From NCBI RefSeq assembly GCF_964340395.1, contig NC_135559.1:24966104-25030103 (forward strand): DNA of 64,000 nt. The letters run 5' to 3'. Both the position numbers and the translations under genes were made by a program. Under the pieces are notes generated by a model. It was not told the DNA's origin, searched no databases, and saw nothing but the letters and a program-made list of their open reading frames with translations. The stretch comes from Glandiceps talaboti. Its lineage: Eukaryota > Hemichordata > Enteropneusta > Spengelidae. This document shows, piece after piece, positions 45,416-56,784 of this stretch (the stretch's first letter is position 1; every line of letters starts with the position of its first letter).

Positions 45416-45447
45416 ATCCATGCATATCAGAGATATACATACACACT

Positions 45448-45745
45448 TTGAAAATAATATGGCTATTTGACCTTGAAGATGGAGGTCAAGGTCAAAAGTA
45501 AATGTGCCATTGAAAAGCTCATGATTGATAACATTGGTGAAGACATTTGAATGAATTCTCTATCTGTTAAACTTCAAAAGTTATTTAGCAAGTGTGATTA
45601 TTTACGACATATACATTGTATGGCCACTATTTTGCCGTTATTGTTGTGGTTGTGGAACGAAGTGATGTGTATATGCAGACTATAGCATCTGACATTTGTA
45701 CAGGGTTTGGTTGAAATCAGTCTATGCATATTAGAGATATTATTT
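45448..45745 (+). repeat. Family E repeat, second tandem copy
   Basis: Tandem to the copy at 43690-43972 plus 45416-45447: TTGACCTTGAAGATGGAGGT through GGTTTGGTTGAAATCAGTCT and TGCATATTAGAGATAT. Confidence 0.8.
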
Positions 45746-45889
45746 TTTCATTTTTTTATATTTTTTTTATTTATTAATCTTTCATATACAGACACCATTT
45801 CAGTGCAAAATACCCCCCCCCCCCAAAAAAAAAAAAAAAAGGGCCAAGCCAGAACACAAAGTTACAGACGCTGAGTGATATCCACCCAC

Positions 45890-46075
45890 ATTACCAGACT
45901 ACATTCTTAAGATGTCTTTTAAATATCGATGAGTCCAGAGCTGACCTTATGGATAGGGGGTAGATTGTTCCATAGAACAGCACCACTATACATGTAGTGT
46001 AGGGATGTATATGTTACATTTACTGGCCTATCTTGTGTTATGAAGATGAATTTGGTTGGAAAGATTGAACATTTC
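45890..46075 (-). pseudogene. LINE C-terminal fragment (CR1/L2-like)
   Basis: On the minus strand one frame reads FITQDRPVNVTYTSLHYMYS then GAVLWNNLPPIHKVSSGLID. After a one-base shift it gives FKRHLKNVVW. The motif W-N-x-L-P followed by F-K-x-x-L-K is the usual last domain of CR1/L2/Jockey-type LINE proteins. It is short, frameshifted and dead. An A-rich/C-rich tract at 45813-45840 lies near its 3' side. Confidence 0.65.
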
Positions 46076-46269
46076 AGTGAGGTAACTAGGTGCATTACCT
46101 GTTTCGGATTTGTACACGAGTGTTGCCAGCTGGCGCTTCCACCTAATTTGAGGGCTGACCCAACACATATACATTATATACCTTACCCGTATATGATATA
46201 CCCAACCCGTACTATAGTATCACAGGGAACTTCAAGGAGCAGTCGACCAGCTCATTTATGGAGGAGCTC

Positions 46270-46500
46270 AAGTGGCAAAGTGTGATTATTTACAACAAAT
46301 ATGCCATGGCAGCCCTTTCGCTGTTGTCATAAGGGTTGTAAAACCAAGTGACGTGCATATGCCCTCTATAACATCTGACATTTGTATCAGGTTTGGTTGA
46401 AATTGGTGCATGCATATTGGAGATACAGGTGGATACGGACAGATGGAAGGAAGGATGGATGAACGTAGCCCAACGTAGTAGGCCCCCGTTGGGGCTAATT
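46270..46500 (+). repeat. Family E repeat, third copy
   Basis: GTGTGATTATTTACAACAAA, then CATCTGACATTTGTATCAGG, TGCATGCATATTGGAGATAC and a tail of GACAGATGGAAGGAAGGATG ending CCCCCGTTGGGGCTAATT. Confidence 0.75.
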
Positions 46501-46939
46501 AAGAAATCATTGATTTTTTTCTAGTCAGAATTTTTGTATTATTACCTTTTTTGACAAAATGACAACAATTAGAATAGAATAACCTATTCAAAGCCAATCA
46601 ATTTTATACAGAATCTTGTGAACTTTTATTGCTGGAATCCTTTTTTTTTGTCAGTAATCATTTGCCATGTCCTTAACATGTAATTGGTTATTGTGTTTTT
46701 TGTAAATTAAGGAAAAAACAAGATATCAATTGTGTTGACAAGTAATGTCTAAGTTGTACAAATACTTTTATTTCCAGTGAGCAAGTTTCTTTTTTTCATT
46801 ATTTTTACACTTTGTCATACATGTAGCACTAATGAGGTCATGCCGTCTAAGTGAACAGTGGAGTCACACTGCTGCCATAAAACTTGTTCGAAAATCGGTA
46901 TGTAAACTAATTTGGATACATCACGAGTATACTTGTTGG
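46501..46939. other. No gene recognised
   Basis: T-rich and A-rich sequence with no visible frame or repeat. Confidence 0.5.
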
Positions 46940-47164
46940 TTAAATAAGTGTCGAGGTAAACGTGTTTGAAGGCTGAAATGATACTCGGTCTTGGTCAAAA
47001 TAAAAAAAACAAGTTGCTGCCAGTGCAGCAACGTCACCGTATTTCAGTGCTGTGATGGACGGCACACCTGTACTCGTTGACAGTGAGGCCGGAGACACAC
47101 TGTCACCTGCAGTCCTCAAGTCAATCGTCAAAGGCTGTTTCCCAAAGTTTTTAATCTCATCCAA
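46940..47164 (-). CDS. Unidentified ORF, possible exon
   Basis: A minus-strand frame of 74 residues, starting MDEIKNFGKQPLTIDLRTAG and continuing SVSPASLSTSTGVPSITALK. Its composition is more protein-like and less AT-driven than its neighbours. No domain is recognised and no splice sites were verified. It lies next to the start of a truncated L1/Tx1-like LINE and could be a decayed host exon or chance. Confidence 0.2.
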   Translation of the reverse strand: MDEIKNFGKQPLTIDLRTAGDSVSPASLSTSTGVPSITALKYGDVAALAATCFFYFDQDRVSFQPSNTFTSTLI

Positions 47165-47261
47165 GTCAAGAAAAGGGTATAAAAATTTTAAATAGTCATA
47201 TTCACCGTTTCATATGAAAGGTCCGGACAGATTAGTAGAAACACGCTGATTGGTGATATAA

Positions 47262-48376
47262 TGAAGGGGGTTTATAGGTATGATTGATATATTTGCTTTG
47301 TACAAAGCCTTAAGAGTAACTTGGCTAAGTAGATACCATATTGATGATTTCAAACACCCATGGAAATTAATAGTAGACTTCTTTCTGAGGCCTATTGGTG
47401 GTAAGCTTATTTTGCGATGTAATTATAATGTCAATTTATTGCCAGTTGTACTTCCAAGTTTCTTTAAGGAAAGCCTTGTGTGTTGGAGTGAAATCAATTA
47501 TATTTCTAATCTCCTGACAGAACACCAAGTTATCTGGAACAATTCAGAAATTTTCGTGAATTATAAGTCTGTCTTTAACCAGTTTTATGTGGAATAGGAA
47601 TTGTATTTGTTGCTGATAATTTTAACGAAGAAAATAAGTTGAAAGGCTGGGAGGAACTCTCTCATCTGGGGTGTAATCACAATAATCTTTTATAACGATG
47701 AGTGGTCAAAAATCTTTACCTTGCCTTTTGGACAACGATGAATTCAAAGCTCCAAGAATTTCAGTGTAAAATTTTACATAATATACTCTATACAAATTAT
47801 GTGTTACATGTATGTCGTATGGATCCCCCGAGAGTCAACAGTAGCTACTGTACATTTTGCAATATGGAGGATGAAACCCTTGTTCATTTGTTTGTTAAAT
47901 GTGAATGTGTTGTTGTTATTTGGAAAAGTTTTCTTCTCTTGTGGGGGAAAGCTCTTAATGCACCATTGACATTGTCTACTAAGCAGATACTTCTTGGTGA
48001 CCCATCATTCAACATATTGTTCAACCATCTTATTTTGATTGTCCAAAAAAACAGTCTATGATTGCAAAATTAGGAAAGATATTCCTTCATTCAATCTTGT
48101 CAAAGTAAATGTCAGAATCGCTAGAGAGACAGAACTTTTTATAGCGAAGAGGAAAAATAAGCTAGAAATCTGCTCGAACAAGTGGGACAATGTAAGAATC
48201 AAGTGACACTTCTGTATTATGGGATTCCAATCACTTTATAACATTTTATAGCAATGTATACCGTGCAATGTAACCATTTCTCCTTTTCTTTTTCTTCCTT
48301 TTTGTTGTTACTCAACTCTTTTGGAAAATAAAAAATTTAATTTAAAAAAAAAAGAAATAAAATAAATAAAAAAAAC
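47262..48376 (+). pseudogene. L1/Tx1-like LINE 3' end, 5' truncated
   Basis: Plus-strand reading GMIDIFALYKALRVTWLSRY is the post-RT region. It is followed in a second frame by LQEFQCKILHNILYTNYVLH and the C-terminal zinc-knuckle-like SYCTFCNMEDETLVHLFVKC, then VIWKSF. After another shift, KVNVRIARETELFIAKRKNK and NKWDNVRIK end the protein at about 48208. The C-x-x-C-x(6-9)-H-x(4)-C pattern and the E/K-rich end are typical of L1/Tx1 clade LINEs. An AT-rich 3' UTR and an A-rich tail (48337-48376) follow. The RT and endonuclease are missing. At least three frame breaks show that it is inactive. Confidence 0.75.
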
Positions 48377-48920
48377 TTGGGATACGATTACAGAAAAGCA
48401 CAGTAGCCCAAAACATGAATATGAAACCGGACTTCATGGCTTCTGAATGAGCTTAACAAATACAAGAATGTAGATACATATGTATGTACGTGTAGAGAGA
48501 AACACCGGCAGAGAAAAACAAAACTCATGACACACACCCCTTACCTACAATAATTATAGGATCAAACTCTTACCATTCTCTGTGACACAGTGGTACTTGT
48601 TGAAAGATTCTTTGGCAAGTGTGTTGTGCTTGAATTTCTTATCTGTAGTAGTGTACATCTCCCAAGAAAAATGTTACGGTTTCTTGCTGCAGGTACATGT
48701 ATAGATGTTAAACTTCTCAGACAGAATAAAGGTGAAACCCTGATACAAAATCTACCAACACATTGCAAGGTCATCTTGGTGAAATATGTCTGTGTGTCTG
48801 TGAAAACAATAGTAAGCAAAGAAGACAGTTAAACCTATATTTACCTCTTAATTCCACTAATTACTATAGGAATATGGCTTCCTACTAGCATGCACACAAC
48901 TGGTAGCTTATATCTGATGT
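48377..48920. other. No gene recognised
   Basis: Flanking DNA of the LINE tail with no supported feature. Confidence 0.5.
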
Positions 48921-49230
48921 ACCGTATTAACTCGAGTTATCGCCCTCACACGGGCAAGTGCCCAGTGTTTTTGTTTAGACAATGTCTACTTTTAGAATAG
49001 TTGCAAGTTAATACCACCCACCCTCCAGACCATGTGTTTGTTCATTTGTTTATCTAGGAAGACTGGTAAGCCCACAATAAAAGATAAATTGTTCACAGTA
49101 ACAATCAAGGGTACTTGAATGTGTTTAGGTACATGTACCTTACCCATTAAATAAAAGTGGATGAGATAATAGTGAATGTGTGAGCTAATAAAAGAAGGAC
49201 ATAAATGCTATGGTGAATAATACAAGATTT
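48921..49230 (+). repeat. Interspersed repeat family H, copy 2
   Basis: CCCTCACACGGGCAAGTGCC and GTGTGAGCTAATAAAAGAAG match 5866-6040. Here the poly(C) of copy 1 is replaced by ordinary sequence with CCACCCACCCTCC. Confidence 0.6.
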
Positions 49231-49729
49231 TTGTTTATTCATGTATTGTTTCATGTCGTTATATCTCACAGGACATGATGTTCATGCTCATTTCTTGAGC
49301 ACTCATGCCACTGAAAACGAATTCACACAACCAGCCTTTCAGCGACCTTTGCCAGCAGTGCATGTACCTCAGAAGACTGCTTAACCCTTTGTGTGTTTCA
49401 TGTTCACATTTGTTGAAACAAAATGTTGCAAATCACACAATTTCAAACTACAATGTTTCATATTTTATTGCATAACAATCAATTATATCATAGATGCACA
49501 AATAATATGTTCTCTATGGTAAAACTTGTAGTCGTCTGTTATTCTTACAAACTGCCAAATGTTCAAATCCAAGGTTACAGAATAATGTAAAGTTCTATAC
49601 AATTTAATAACGCTAAAAGTTTCCATTCCTCTTTTGTGCCATCATATCTTTCATATGCATGAAAAATAGCACCAATGGCGTTGTAGCACAACTGTACAGC
49701 TTGTCAAAAATGTTTACCCACATACTGAT
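49231..49729. other. No gene recognised
   Basis: AT-rich sequence without supported features. Confidence 0.5.
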
Positions 49730-49900
49730 CCATGCTAGGTATACATGTAGGTGTTCATTTGCTGAATGATTATCCAGTTGTCTAGCCAACCTGATTTTAT
49801 CTTTGCAATATACATGATCATTTGGCTGTTGCTATGGGCATGGTCATGTTACTAAACATATTTGCATACATATTTTGAATGTTTGTTCACTTATGTATTA
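49730..49900 (+). repeat. Family D single unit
   Basis: GTAGGTGTTCATTTGCTGAATGATTATCCAGTTG, a unit with TTGGCTGTTGCTATGGGCAT and TTTGCATACATATTTTGAAT, like the modules at 4.8-5.7 kb and 62.0-62.2 kb. Confidence 0.75.
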
Positions 49901-50324
49901 AAACAATGTAAAAATGTCTGACAAAAATCCTAATTTCAAGGTATGATCTTTTTACACCTAAATTGATTGAATTGTAAATATAGTAAAAAAAAAATTAAAT
50001 GAAAATTCATAAGAATGCACAGGAAGCCAAACTCCCCCCCCCCAAAAAAAAAAAAAAAGAAGAAGAAAAGCAACTTAATAACTTAATGAATAAAATTAAA
50101 AAACATTTGCATGATAATGTGAAATTGAAATTAGTAATCATGAATATCTGTATACATGAACATGTATATTTATTCATGCATATACAGGCCTGTACACTAT
50201 ATCAAAGCAATACAAACTGTTCTATATACTATAAACATAGTAATAAGTAATACATGTATACACACACCTACAAATAAATGTATATAAATATTCTTTCTCA
50301 AAAAATATTTTCATTTCCTTTTGT

Positions 50325-50428
50325 TTGAGAGTCTGGCATTTATACTTTTCTCAAGGAAGGATAAGATGCTAACTCAATGATGGTTTCGTGCACCAAGAAA
50401 TCTGCATGTACTCGTACTTTTGATTTTA
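50325..50428 (-). pseudogene. Inverted, decayed copy of candidate exon at 52.3 kb
   Basis: The reverse complement reads GCAGATTTCTTGGTGCACGA, then GTTAGCATCTTATCCTTCCT and TGAGAAAAGTATAAATGCCA, matching 52318-52410 with few differences. In the protein frame an in-frame stop has appeared in this copy (LGAR..H*VSILSFLEKS), so this is the dead duplicate. Confidence 0.65.
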
Positions 50429-50667
50429 CATGTTTATTTTATTTTATTTATTTGCTTTTTTGTAATTGTTCCTTGTGATAAATGTTCAAGTAAAAAACCC
50501 ATACAACCAAAACAAACAAAATAGGGTTGTTGAACTTTAATTTAAATCCCCAACTGATTGGGTCATCAGTTGCAATATTTAGTATGTTCAGTATTAATTT
50601 CCATTGGAACCCCCCCCCCCCCCCTTACATCCCTGTATAAATGTAGTAATACCCTGCCAATGTAAAA

Positions 50668-51090
50668 TTACTGAATTCTCACTATCTGCAATACAATTCT
50701 ATGCATCGCTAAGGAGTCAAATGGAATGCAGTCTCGCGACCGCGCTTGCATTTGTCGACACCTACACTGCACTGGTCGCCTATGTCAATACATGTGAATG
50801 TTTCTTCCAAACAGTTTAAGTTGTAACAAATAAGATAAACGCAAGTTTTAAGCTAATATAATTATGGAGGTGGGAAATTTAAATATGTACAGTGTCTTTC
50901 CAGAGCAAAATTACAAGAGATGTCTACAACTGAAAATGGGAAAGAAACATTCCTGAGTATTAGCATAGCTGACCGGAAGTGTAGTTGTCGACATTAGAAC
51001 GCGTTGTCGCGAGACTTCGTTCCATTTGACTCCACAGTTATGTGTAGAATTGTATTGCAGGTAGCGAGAATTCATAGTCATGTGTTTCAG
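50668..51090. repeat. Inverted repeat, arms about 120 bp
   Basis: The left arm (50668-50800) and right arm (about 50955-51087) are diverged complements: TGCAATACAATTCTATGCAT versus TGCAATACAATTCTACACAT, AGTCAAATGGAATGCAGTCT versus its counterpart, and CTCGCGAC. The centre is near 50877. ORFs crossing the arms on the two strands are related by this symmetry. Confidence 0.7.
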
Positions 51091-52275
51091 TGGATGTATT
51101 CAATCACAAATACGATTATTTTCCATCTGTCAGGCCAACTGTACAAGTATAAGTTGAAGTCAGTGTCTTGTGATTATGTTTATGTATCGTGTAACCCTAA
51201 AAATATTCAAATTGCAACAATGTTATATACAAGTTGTATAAAAATTACCTACATTGTCTCCCCATGAAAAAAATATCCATGGTAACATTTCTACATGGTT
51301 CAGTGAGGGGGTCTATTTCTATTTTTGTACCCCAAATCAACATTGTCTAGTACGTGCAGTGATTGCTGCTGTTCCAAAATGCCTCTAAGCAGAGCTAGCT
51401 ATTCTAGCTAGAGGTGCTGGAAGGTTCAGTGGATGAACAGGTACTTGTGGTAGCATATTAATGAGTTCTATTTGATGAGTAATTCTTTCCTGTTTTTTTT
51501 AAAATTATATTTACATCTCTCTGAACGTCTAAAAGACACTTTTTTCAGAAATAATATTTGAAAAGATTAACATAAAAAAGGAGATGTCCGTTCAAACAAA
51601 GTCACCCTACACCATGTACCAAACACTAAAACAGTAAGTTCATCATGTCGCCCTAGTAGTAGTAGTACGGACATAGCACGGATCGTTTCATTCATTGTGT
51701 ATCAATTGTATACAAACATTATGAAATGTTTGAAGCGTCATTTAGTACTTTTAACAGGTCTATTCGAAAGTACGGGATACTTTATTTTCGAGCCAAGCTG
51801 TACAGTGCAAGGAATTATGTTCCGTACTAAATAATAGACGAACATGTGAATTTCCCACCGTATTTGCATGTACATTGTACGATCGTGCTGGTTTATCGGT
51901 TTATTACAGAGACATGCATATCGATTTTCACATTGAGTAATAAACATTAGCAATTTCCTTACGTGAAATAAACATTTGTAAACTGTTTCAACAATGGAGA
52001 TATAATGTGAGATGTATGGTTATATGATTCGTATGTGCGTCCTGTTTCGAGGTCAAAATGGTGCATGCTAATCACTTTGAATGCAGAAGTTAGCAAAATG
52101 TAAGCTAAACAATCAAATTTGTGAATGAAAAGTATACATAGGGAAAGTACTGTCCTCTATTGAATATGGAGTTTCTGTCGTGTAGAAAATATCGTTTTTT
52201 CTCATATTTTGCATTGCTTAGAAATGTGTCCTCCCCACTTGTGTTGTTAGTTACAAGTCGCTTACAGTGGTAATC
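51091..52275. other. No gene recognised
   Basis: Unique AT-rich sequence with a short (AGT)n at about 51655-51667. No supported gene; it could be intronic if the downstream candidate exons are real. Confidence 0.45.
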
Positions 52276-52279
52276 TTGC

Positions 52280-52429
52280 AGGGGGTCAGTTCAGTGGCCA
52301 TGGAAAGTACAAGTGCATGCACAGATTTCTTGGTGCACGACACCATCGCCGAGTTAGCATCTTATCCTTCCTTGAGAAAAGTATAAACGCCAGACTCTCA
52401 AAATTGCGGCCAGACTTTTAATAAAACTG
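52280..52429 (+). CDS. Candidate host exon
   Basis: A frame opens after GGTAATCTTGCAG, a plausible acceptor, and reads GGQFSGHGKYKCMHRFLGAR, then RRVSILSFLEKSINARLSKL, and stops at a TAA near 52420. The basic, helix-prone sequence and the conservation of its frame relative to the inverted duplicate at 50325-50428 suggest former coding function. The family is unknown. Confidence 0.35.
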
Positions 52430-52666
52430 AAGGTGTTTTTGCCAATAAATGACAGCTTGATTTTAGAGGGACGAAAATAACTCTTTCGTTTTGGTTTTGG
52501 AAAAGAGCAGAACACGTATTTTAATTGATGAAAATGAAGTATATCTATGTGTTATTATGATGAGAATGTTTATATTTTCTTGCTCTATTGTTGTACACTA
52601 ACTTTTGACAAACGTTTTAGTCATATACATCCGAAGTGCTTACTTTTGTCCACCCCTATGTAGGCA

Positions 52667-52867
52667 ATAGACGAACCATTGTGCAACTATGCGCATAACT
52701 TTGTGCAGTGGATTTGTCATGCGTCTGTCGGACCATTGCATCATTGTGTATCACATGGTTTGAAGCATGCTGAGGCAAATGGTGGCGACTATCGGCAATC
52801 GCTGCTGACAGCTACAAATTACTCTGATTTTCTACGAGATATGCCTGGCAAATCCAGGATGTATTAG
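52667..52867 (+). CDS. Candidate terminal exon
   Basis: It is preceded by TTTTGTCCACCCCTATGTAG, a good polypyrimidine tract plus AG acceptor. The frame then reads AIDEPLCNYAHNFVQWICHA, SVGPLHHCVSHGLKHAEANG and LLTATNYSDFLRDMPGKSRM to a TAG at 52865. Codon use and amino-acid mix look more like protein than the surrounding AT-rich ORFs. No family is recognised. It may belong to the same transcription unit as the candidate exon at 52280, but that one ends in a stop, so they would be alternative ends or pieces of different copies. Confidence 0.35.
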   Translation: MDEPLCNYAHNFVQWICHASVGPLHHCVSHGLKHAEANGGDYRQSLLTATNYSDFLRDMPGKSRMY

Positions 52868-53730
52868 TATTAGGTTTTCATGTTCTCCTTCCGATATAGT
52901 ATGGTGCACAGTGGATTAACGATAACGTAGTCAGTACTTCATGTGTGATGTGGCGATTTTTTGCATGTTGCATGTCAAAGATGGGCGACACGTCATGAAA
53001 CCATTATCCTGTCAAATTCAGTAAAAGTGCCTTGTGATGCTCGGTATGAAAGACCTACATTGAACCATGGATGTATTAGTGAGACTCACTAATACATCCA
53101 TGATTGAACGGACCGAATCATTTCCGGTACAAAGATATGAGAGGTGGGTCTATCTGCATGTAACAATTGGACACATGTTATTATACGTGATGGGGGGGGG
53201 GGGGGAGTCAGCCTGTTTTGGGTTTTACAGTACAGAGGGGTCAGTGACTTTCGTTGGCCCGATGGAAAAATCCACCGATACCGCCCCCCCCCCGGCTGCA
53301 GAAACTGACCGGTCCCTAACTATAAGATACAGATACAGTCTTTTACAGATATATGACAGCATTTTACCTTGCTTTAGTATACTGTATGTCCTTCGCTGAT
53401 TTTTGTACGTGGTCACGGCGGACTTTCACTGATGATGCGCTGTCTAGTAGTTCCGTTGTGCATTCAATTAACAACTCTCACGTCATAAAATTTCAGATTG
53501 TGCTTACACGACCAAAAGACAGAACATAAATACATGTAGTTGGATACGAGTCATCCACACAGGAAGATTACACTGTGCTGAACGTAGCAGCTACCTCGCC
53601 ATCAGCCACCGCAGGGGGCGCTGTTCACAGTAGCCTCACTAGCTCAAACCACAGACACTCGTGACCGTGCTCAAACTATACATAGCTTGTCCGTCAGCAA
53701 GGAAACAACTCATTTTAATTGCTGTAAGTA
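52868..53730. other. No gene; short perfect palindrome and G/C runs
   Basis: A perfect 37-base inverted repeat with a single-base centre lies at 53066-53102 (CATGGATGTATTAGTGAG as left arm). G and C runs occur at about 53191-53206 and 53284-53293. Confidence 0.6.
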
Positions 53731-54428
53731 GTAGTGATACTACCTATGAATACTTAAATTTGTCCCTGGAAGAATAATTGTTGTCTTTATTGAAATTAAT
53801 AATCTTTTCATGTTCCACCATGTAACGTATAGCCATATATAGGGATGGGGAGTCAGTGGACATATGAGTAAATATTTCTCAAAAAATATTGAGTGTGCAT
53901 TATAACCAACTAGTACATACTTTCAGTATGCATGTCAGCTATAGCCCTGTATAGGTGGTTTGAAATAATTATTGTCATTGATACCCAGCAGACACAACTC
54001 TTTGTACTCAATATGGCCTTCTGGGTAATTTCTCAAAAAATATTGAGTGTGCACTCTAACCAAATACTACACATTATCAGTATGCATCTCAGCTATAACC
54101 CTGTATAGATGGTTTGAAATAATTATTATAGTATCACTACTACATACAGCTATAAAATTGTGTGCACACTCTATTGTTTATCAATTACATAATTATTTCA
54201 AGGCACCTATACAGGGCTACAGCTGACATTCATACTGATAGTGTGTACTAGTTGGTTAGAGTGCACACTCAATATCTTTGGAGAAATATTTATTGATATA
54301 TACACTGACTCCCCATCTCGAAATATGCCTAGGTTACATGGTGGTACATGAAAAGATTAATAATTTCAATAAAGACAATAATTATTCTTATAGGGATAAA
54401 TTCAAGTATTCATAGGTAGTATCACTAC
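53731..54428. mobile_element. Foldback element with three internal copies
   Basis: Ends GTAGTGATACTACCTATGAA (53731) and the complement finishing CATAGGTAGTATCACTAC (54428). The arms continue through GAATAATTGTTGTCTTTATT and AACATGAAAAGATTATTAA-type blocks. Inside, a ~110-bp module with AATATTGAGTGTGCA and AGCTATANCCCTGTATAG occurs twice direct (about 53869-53975 and 54030-54130) and once inverted (about 54195-54290). A related direct repeat, ACAGCTATAAAATTGTGTGC, lies at about 54145 and again just outside the right end at 54432. Non-coding. Confidence 0.75.
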
Positions 54429-54779
54429 ATACAGCTATAAAATTGCGTGCACACTCTATTGTTTGTCAATTACAGCTGTTAGTTCACTAACTGACACCTA
54501 CCAATCCGACTAACGGTTGGTGTATTACCATTTGTCAGTGAGTAGGGGCGGCGGTGGATTGGTTGGGTCATCCTGTTTTTGAAATTGGCGGTCGAGGGTC
54601 ATGCTGTTTTGAATATTATGACTGGGGGTCATTTTATTTGGCTTGTGATAGAAAAAATCCTTTTCTATAATGGCATAGCCTTGTCTGAAATTTGGTACAT
54701 GTAAATAGTTGTTCTTGTCCCTGTATCTTACATGCATTCTTTAATATTACTTATTAGTTCAAACATAACTATAACTATA

Positions 54780-54904
<125 letters not shown>

Positions 54905-54935
54905 AGGGTAGAAGAAAATCAAGTCGGGTTTTTCG

Positions 54936-54977
54936 TCTCTACAAGCCTGTTTCGTGAGTAAATCACTCGTCAGGAGA
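54936..54977 (-). ncRNA. Mirror-image hammerhead ribozyme on minus strand
   Basis: By the exact palindrome, the left arm carries the same hammerhead core on the minus strand (CUGACGA at 54967-54973, cleavage predicted after 54940). Both strands could thus produce a self-cleaving motif, and a single transcript would instead fold into one long hairpin. Confidence 0.65.
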
Positions 54978-54995
54978 TGTTGATGTACATCAACA

Positions 54996-55037
54996 TCTCC
55001 TGACGAGTGATTTACTCACGAAACAGGCTTGTAGAGA
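54996..55037 (+). ncRNA. Candidate hammerhead ribozyme (type I, minimal stem III)
   Basis: Core positions match the hammerhead consensus. CUGACGA lies at 55000-55006. Stem II is GTGA (55007-55010) with TCAC (55016-55019) and loop TTTAC. GAAA is at 55020-55023. A two-pair stem III is CA (55024-55025) with TG (55030-55031), loop GGCT. UA is at 55032-55033 with predicted cleavage after 55033. Stem I is TCTC (54996-54999) with GAGA (55034-55037). Very short stem III hammerheads are characteristic of Penelope-like retroelements. Activity in such minimal forms often needs dimers or loop contacts; this is inference from sequence. Confidence 0.7.
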
Positions 55038-55137
55038 CGAAAAACCCGACTTGATTTTCTTCTACCCTCAACATATACTCCGCTCTGCGTGCAGACGTAT
55101 CGAGCACTGTACTACGGACAAATCTTACCACTGACTT

Positions 55138-55827
<690 letters not shown>

Positions 55828-56030
55828 CCTATACTATACTATACTATACTATACTATACTATACTATACTATACTATACTATACAGAATGGTATTGTATA
55901 CTATACACTACATTATACTATACTATATACCATACTATACAATATATACTATACTATGCTATATACTATATACCATGCTATACTATATAGTATACTATAC
56001 TATATACTATACTCTACAATATATACTCAA
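55828..56030. repeat. (ATACT)n array with degenerate variants
   Basis: Pure TATAC pentamers to about 55884, then ACTATAT-type variants to about 56030. Confidence 0.95.
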
Positions 56031-56054
56031 AGGTTATGAATAACCTAAAAGTTA

Positions 56055-56165
56055 AAAGGGCCGTTGTGCCATTCTGATCCGAGCCAGGGGTAATAATTGT
56101 AAAGCGCTTTGAGCACGGAGTGGGAAAGCGCTATATAAGAAACCAACATTATTATTATTATTATA
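56055..56165 (+). repeat. LINE/SINE-type 3' tail
   Basis: TAAAGCGCTTTGAGCACGGA then GGAAAGCGCTATATAAGAAA followed by (ATT)n. The GCGCTATATAA end with a trinucleotide tail is a familiar 3' terminus of L2/CR1-type elements and SINEs that share it. Only the tail is present. Confidence 0.6.
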
Positions 56166-56545
56166 CTATATATTATACTATGCTTTTTATATATACATGT
56201 ATTATGCTATACTATACTATAGTATACTCTACTATACTATACTATATCATACTATACTATATACTATACTATACTATACTATACTATACTATACTATACT
56301 ATACTATACTATACTTTACTATACTATACTATACTTTACTATACTATACTATACTATACTATACTATACTATACTACTAGTATACTATACTATACTATAC
56401 TATACTATACTATACTATACTTTACTATACTATACTATACTATACTATACAATACTATACTATACTTTACTATACTATACTATACTATACAATAGTATAT
56501 ACTATACTACATTATAGTGTAGTGTAGTGTAGTGTAGTGTAGTAT
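56166..56545. repeat. (ATACT)n pentanucleotide array
   Basis: Almost pure TATAC repeats with a few TTTAC and TAGTA interruptions, grading into GTGTA pentamers by about 56515-56550. ORFs rich in Tyr, Ile and Leu are artefacts. Confidence 0.97.
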
Positions 56546-56784
56546 AGTATTGAGGAGTGTTGTATTTCCGTATTTGTTTGCCCAGAGTTTACTTGTATTG
56601 TTCATCAAATAGAGATGCCAGTATTATGATTGTGGACTCAGGTTACTAGTATTTATTTCTGTTTCATTATAGCCTCTTTTCGTGAAGAATATTAATTTCT
56701 TATGAAATTCTTTTTCGTTACTACATGTTCGTATGTATCTGATCGTTTGACACTTAATGGACCCTTTGAAGACTGAGTTCGGGC

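Noticed and set aside
56120-56517. Tyr/Ile/Leu-rich ORFs near 56 kb and on the minus strand at 57.8-61.4 kb
   Set aside because: Pentanucleotide repeats without stops; no protein-coding signal.
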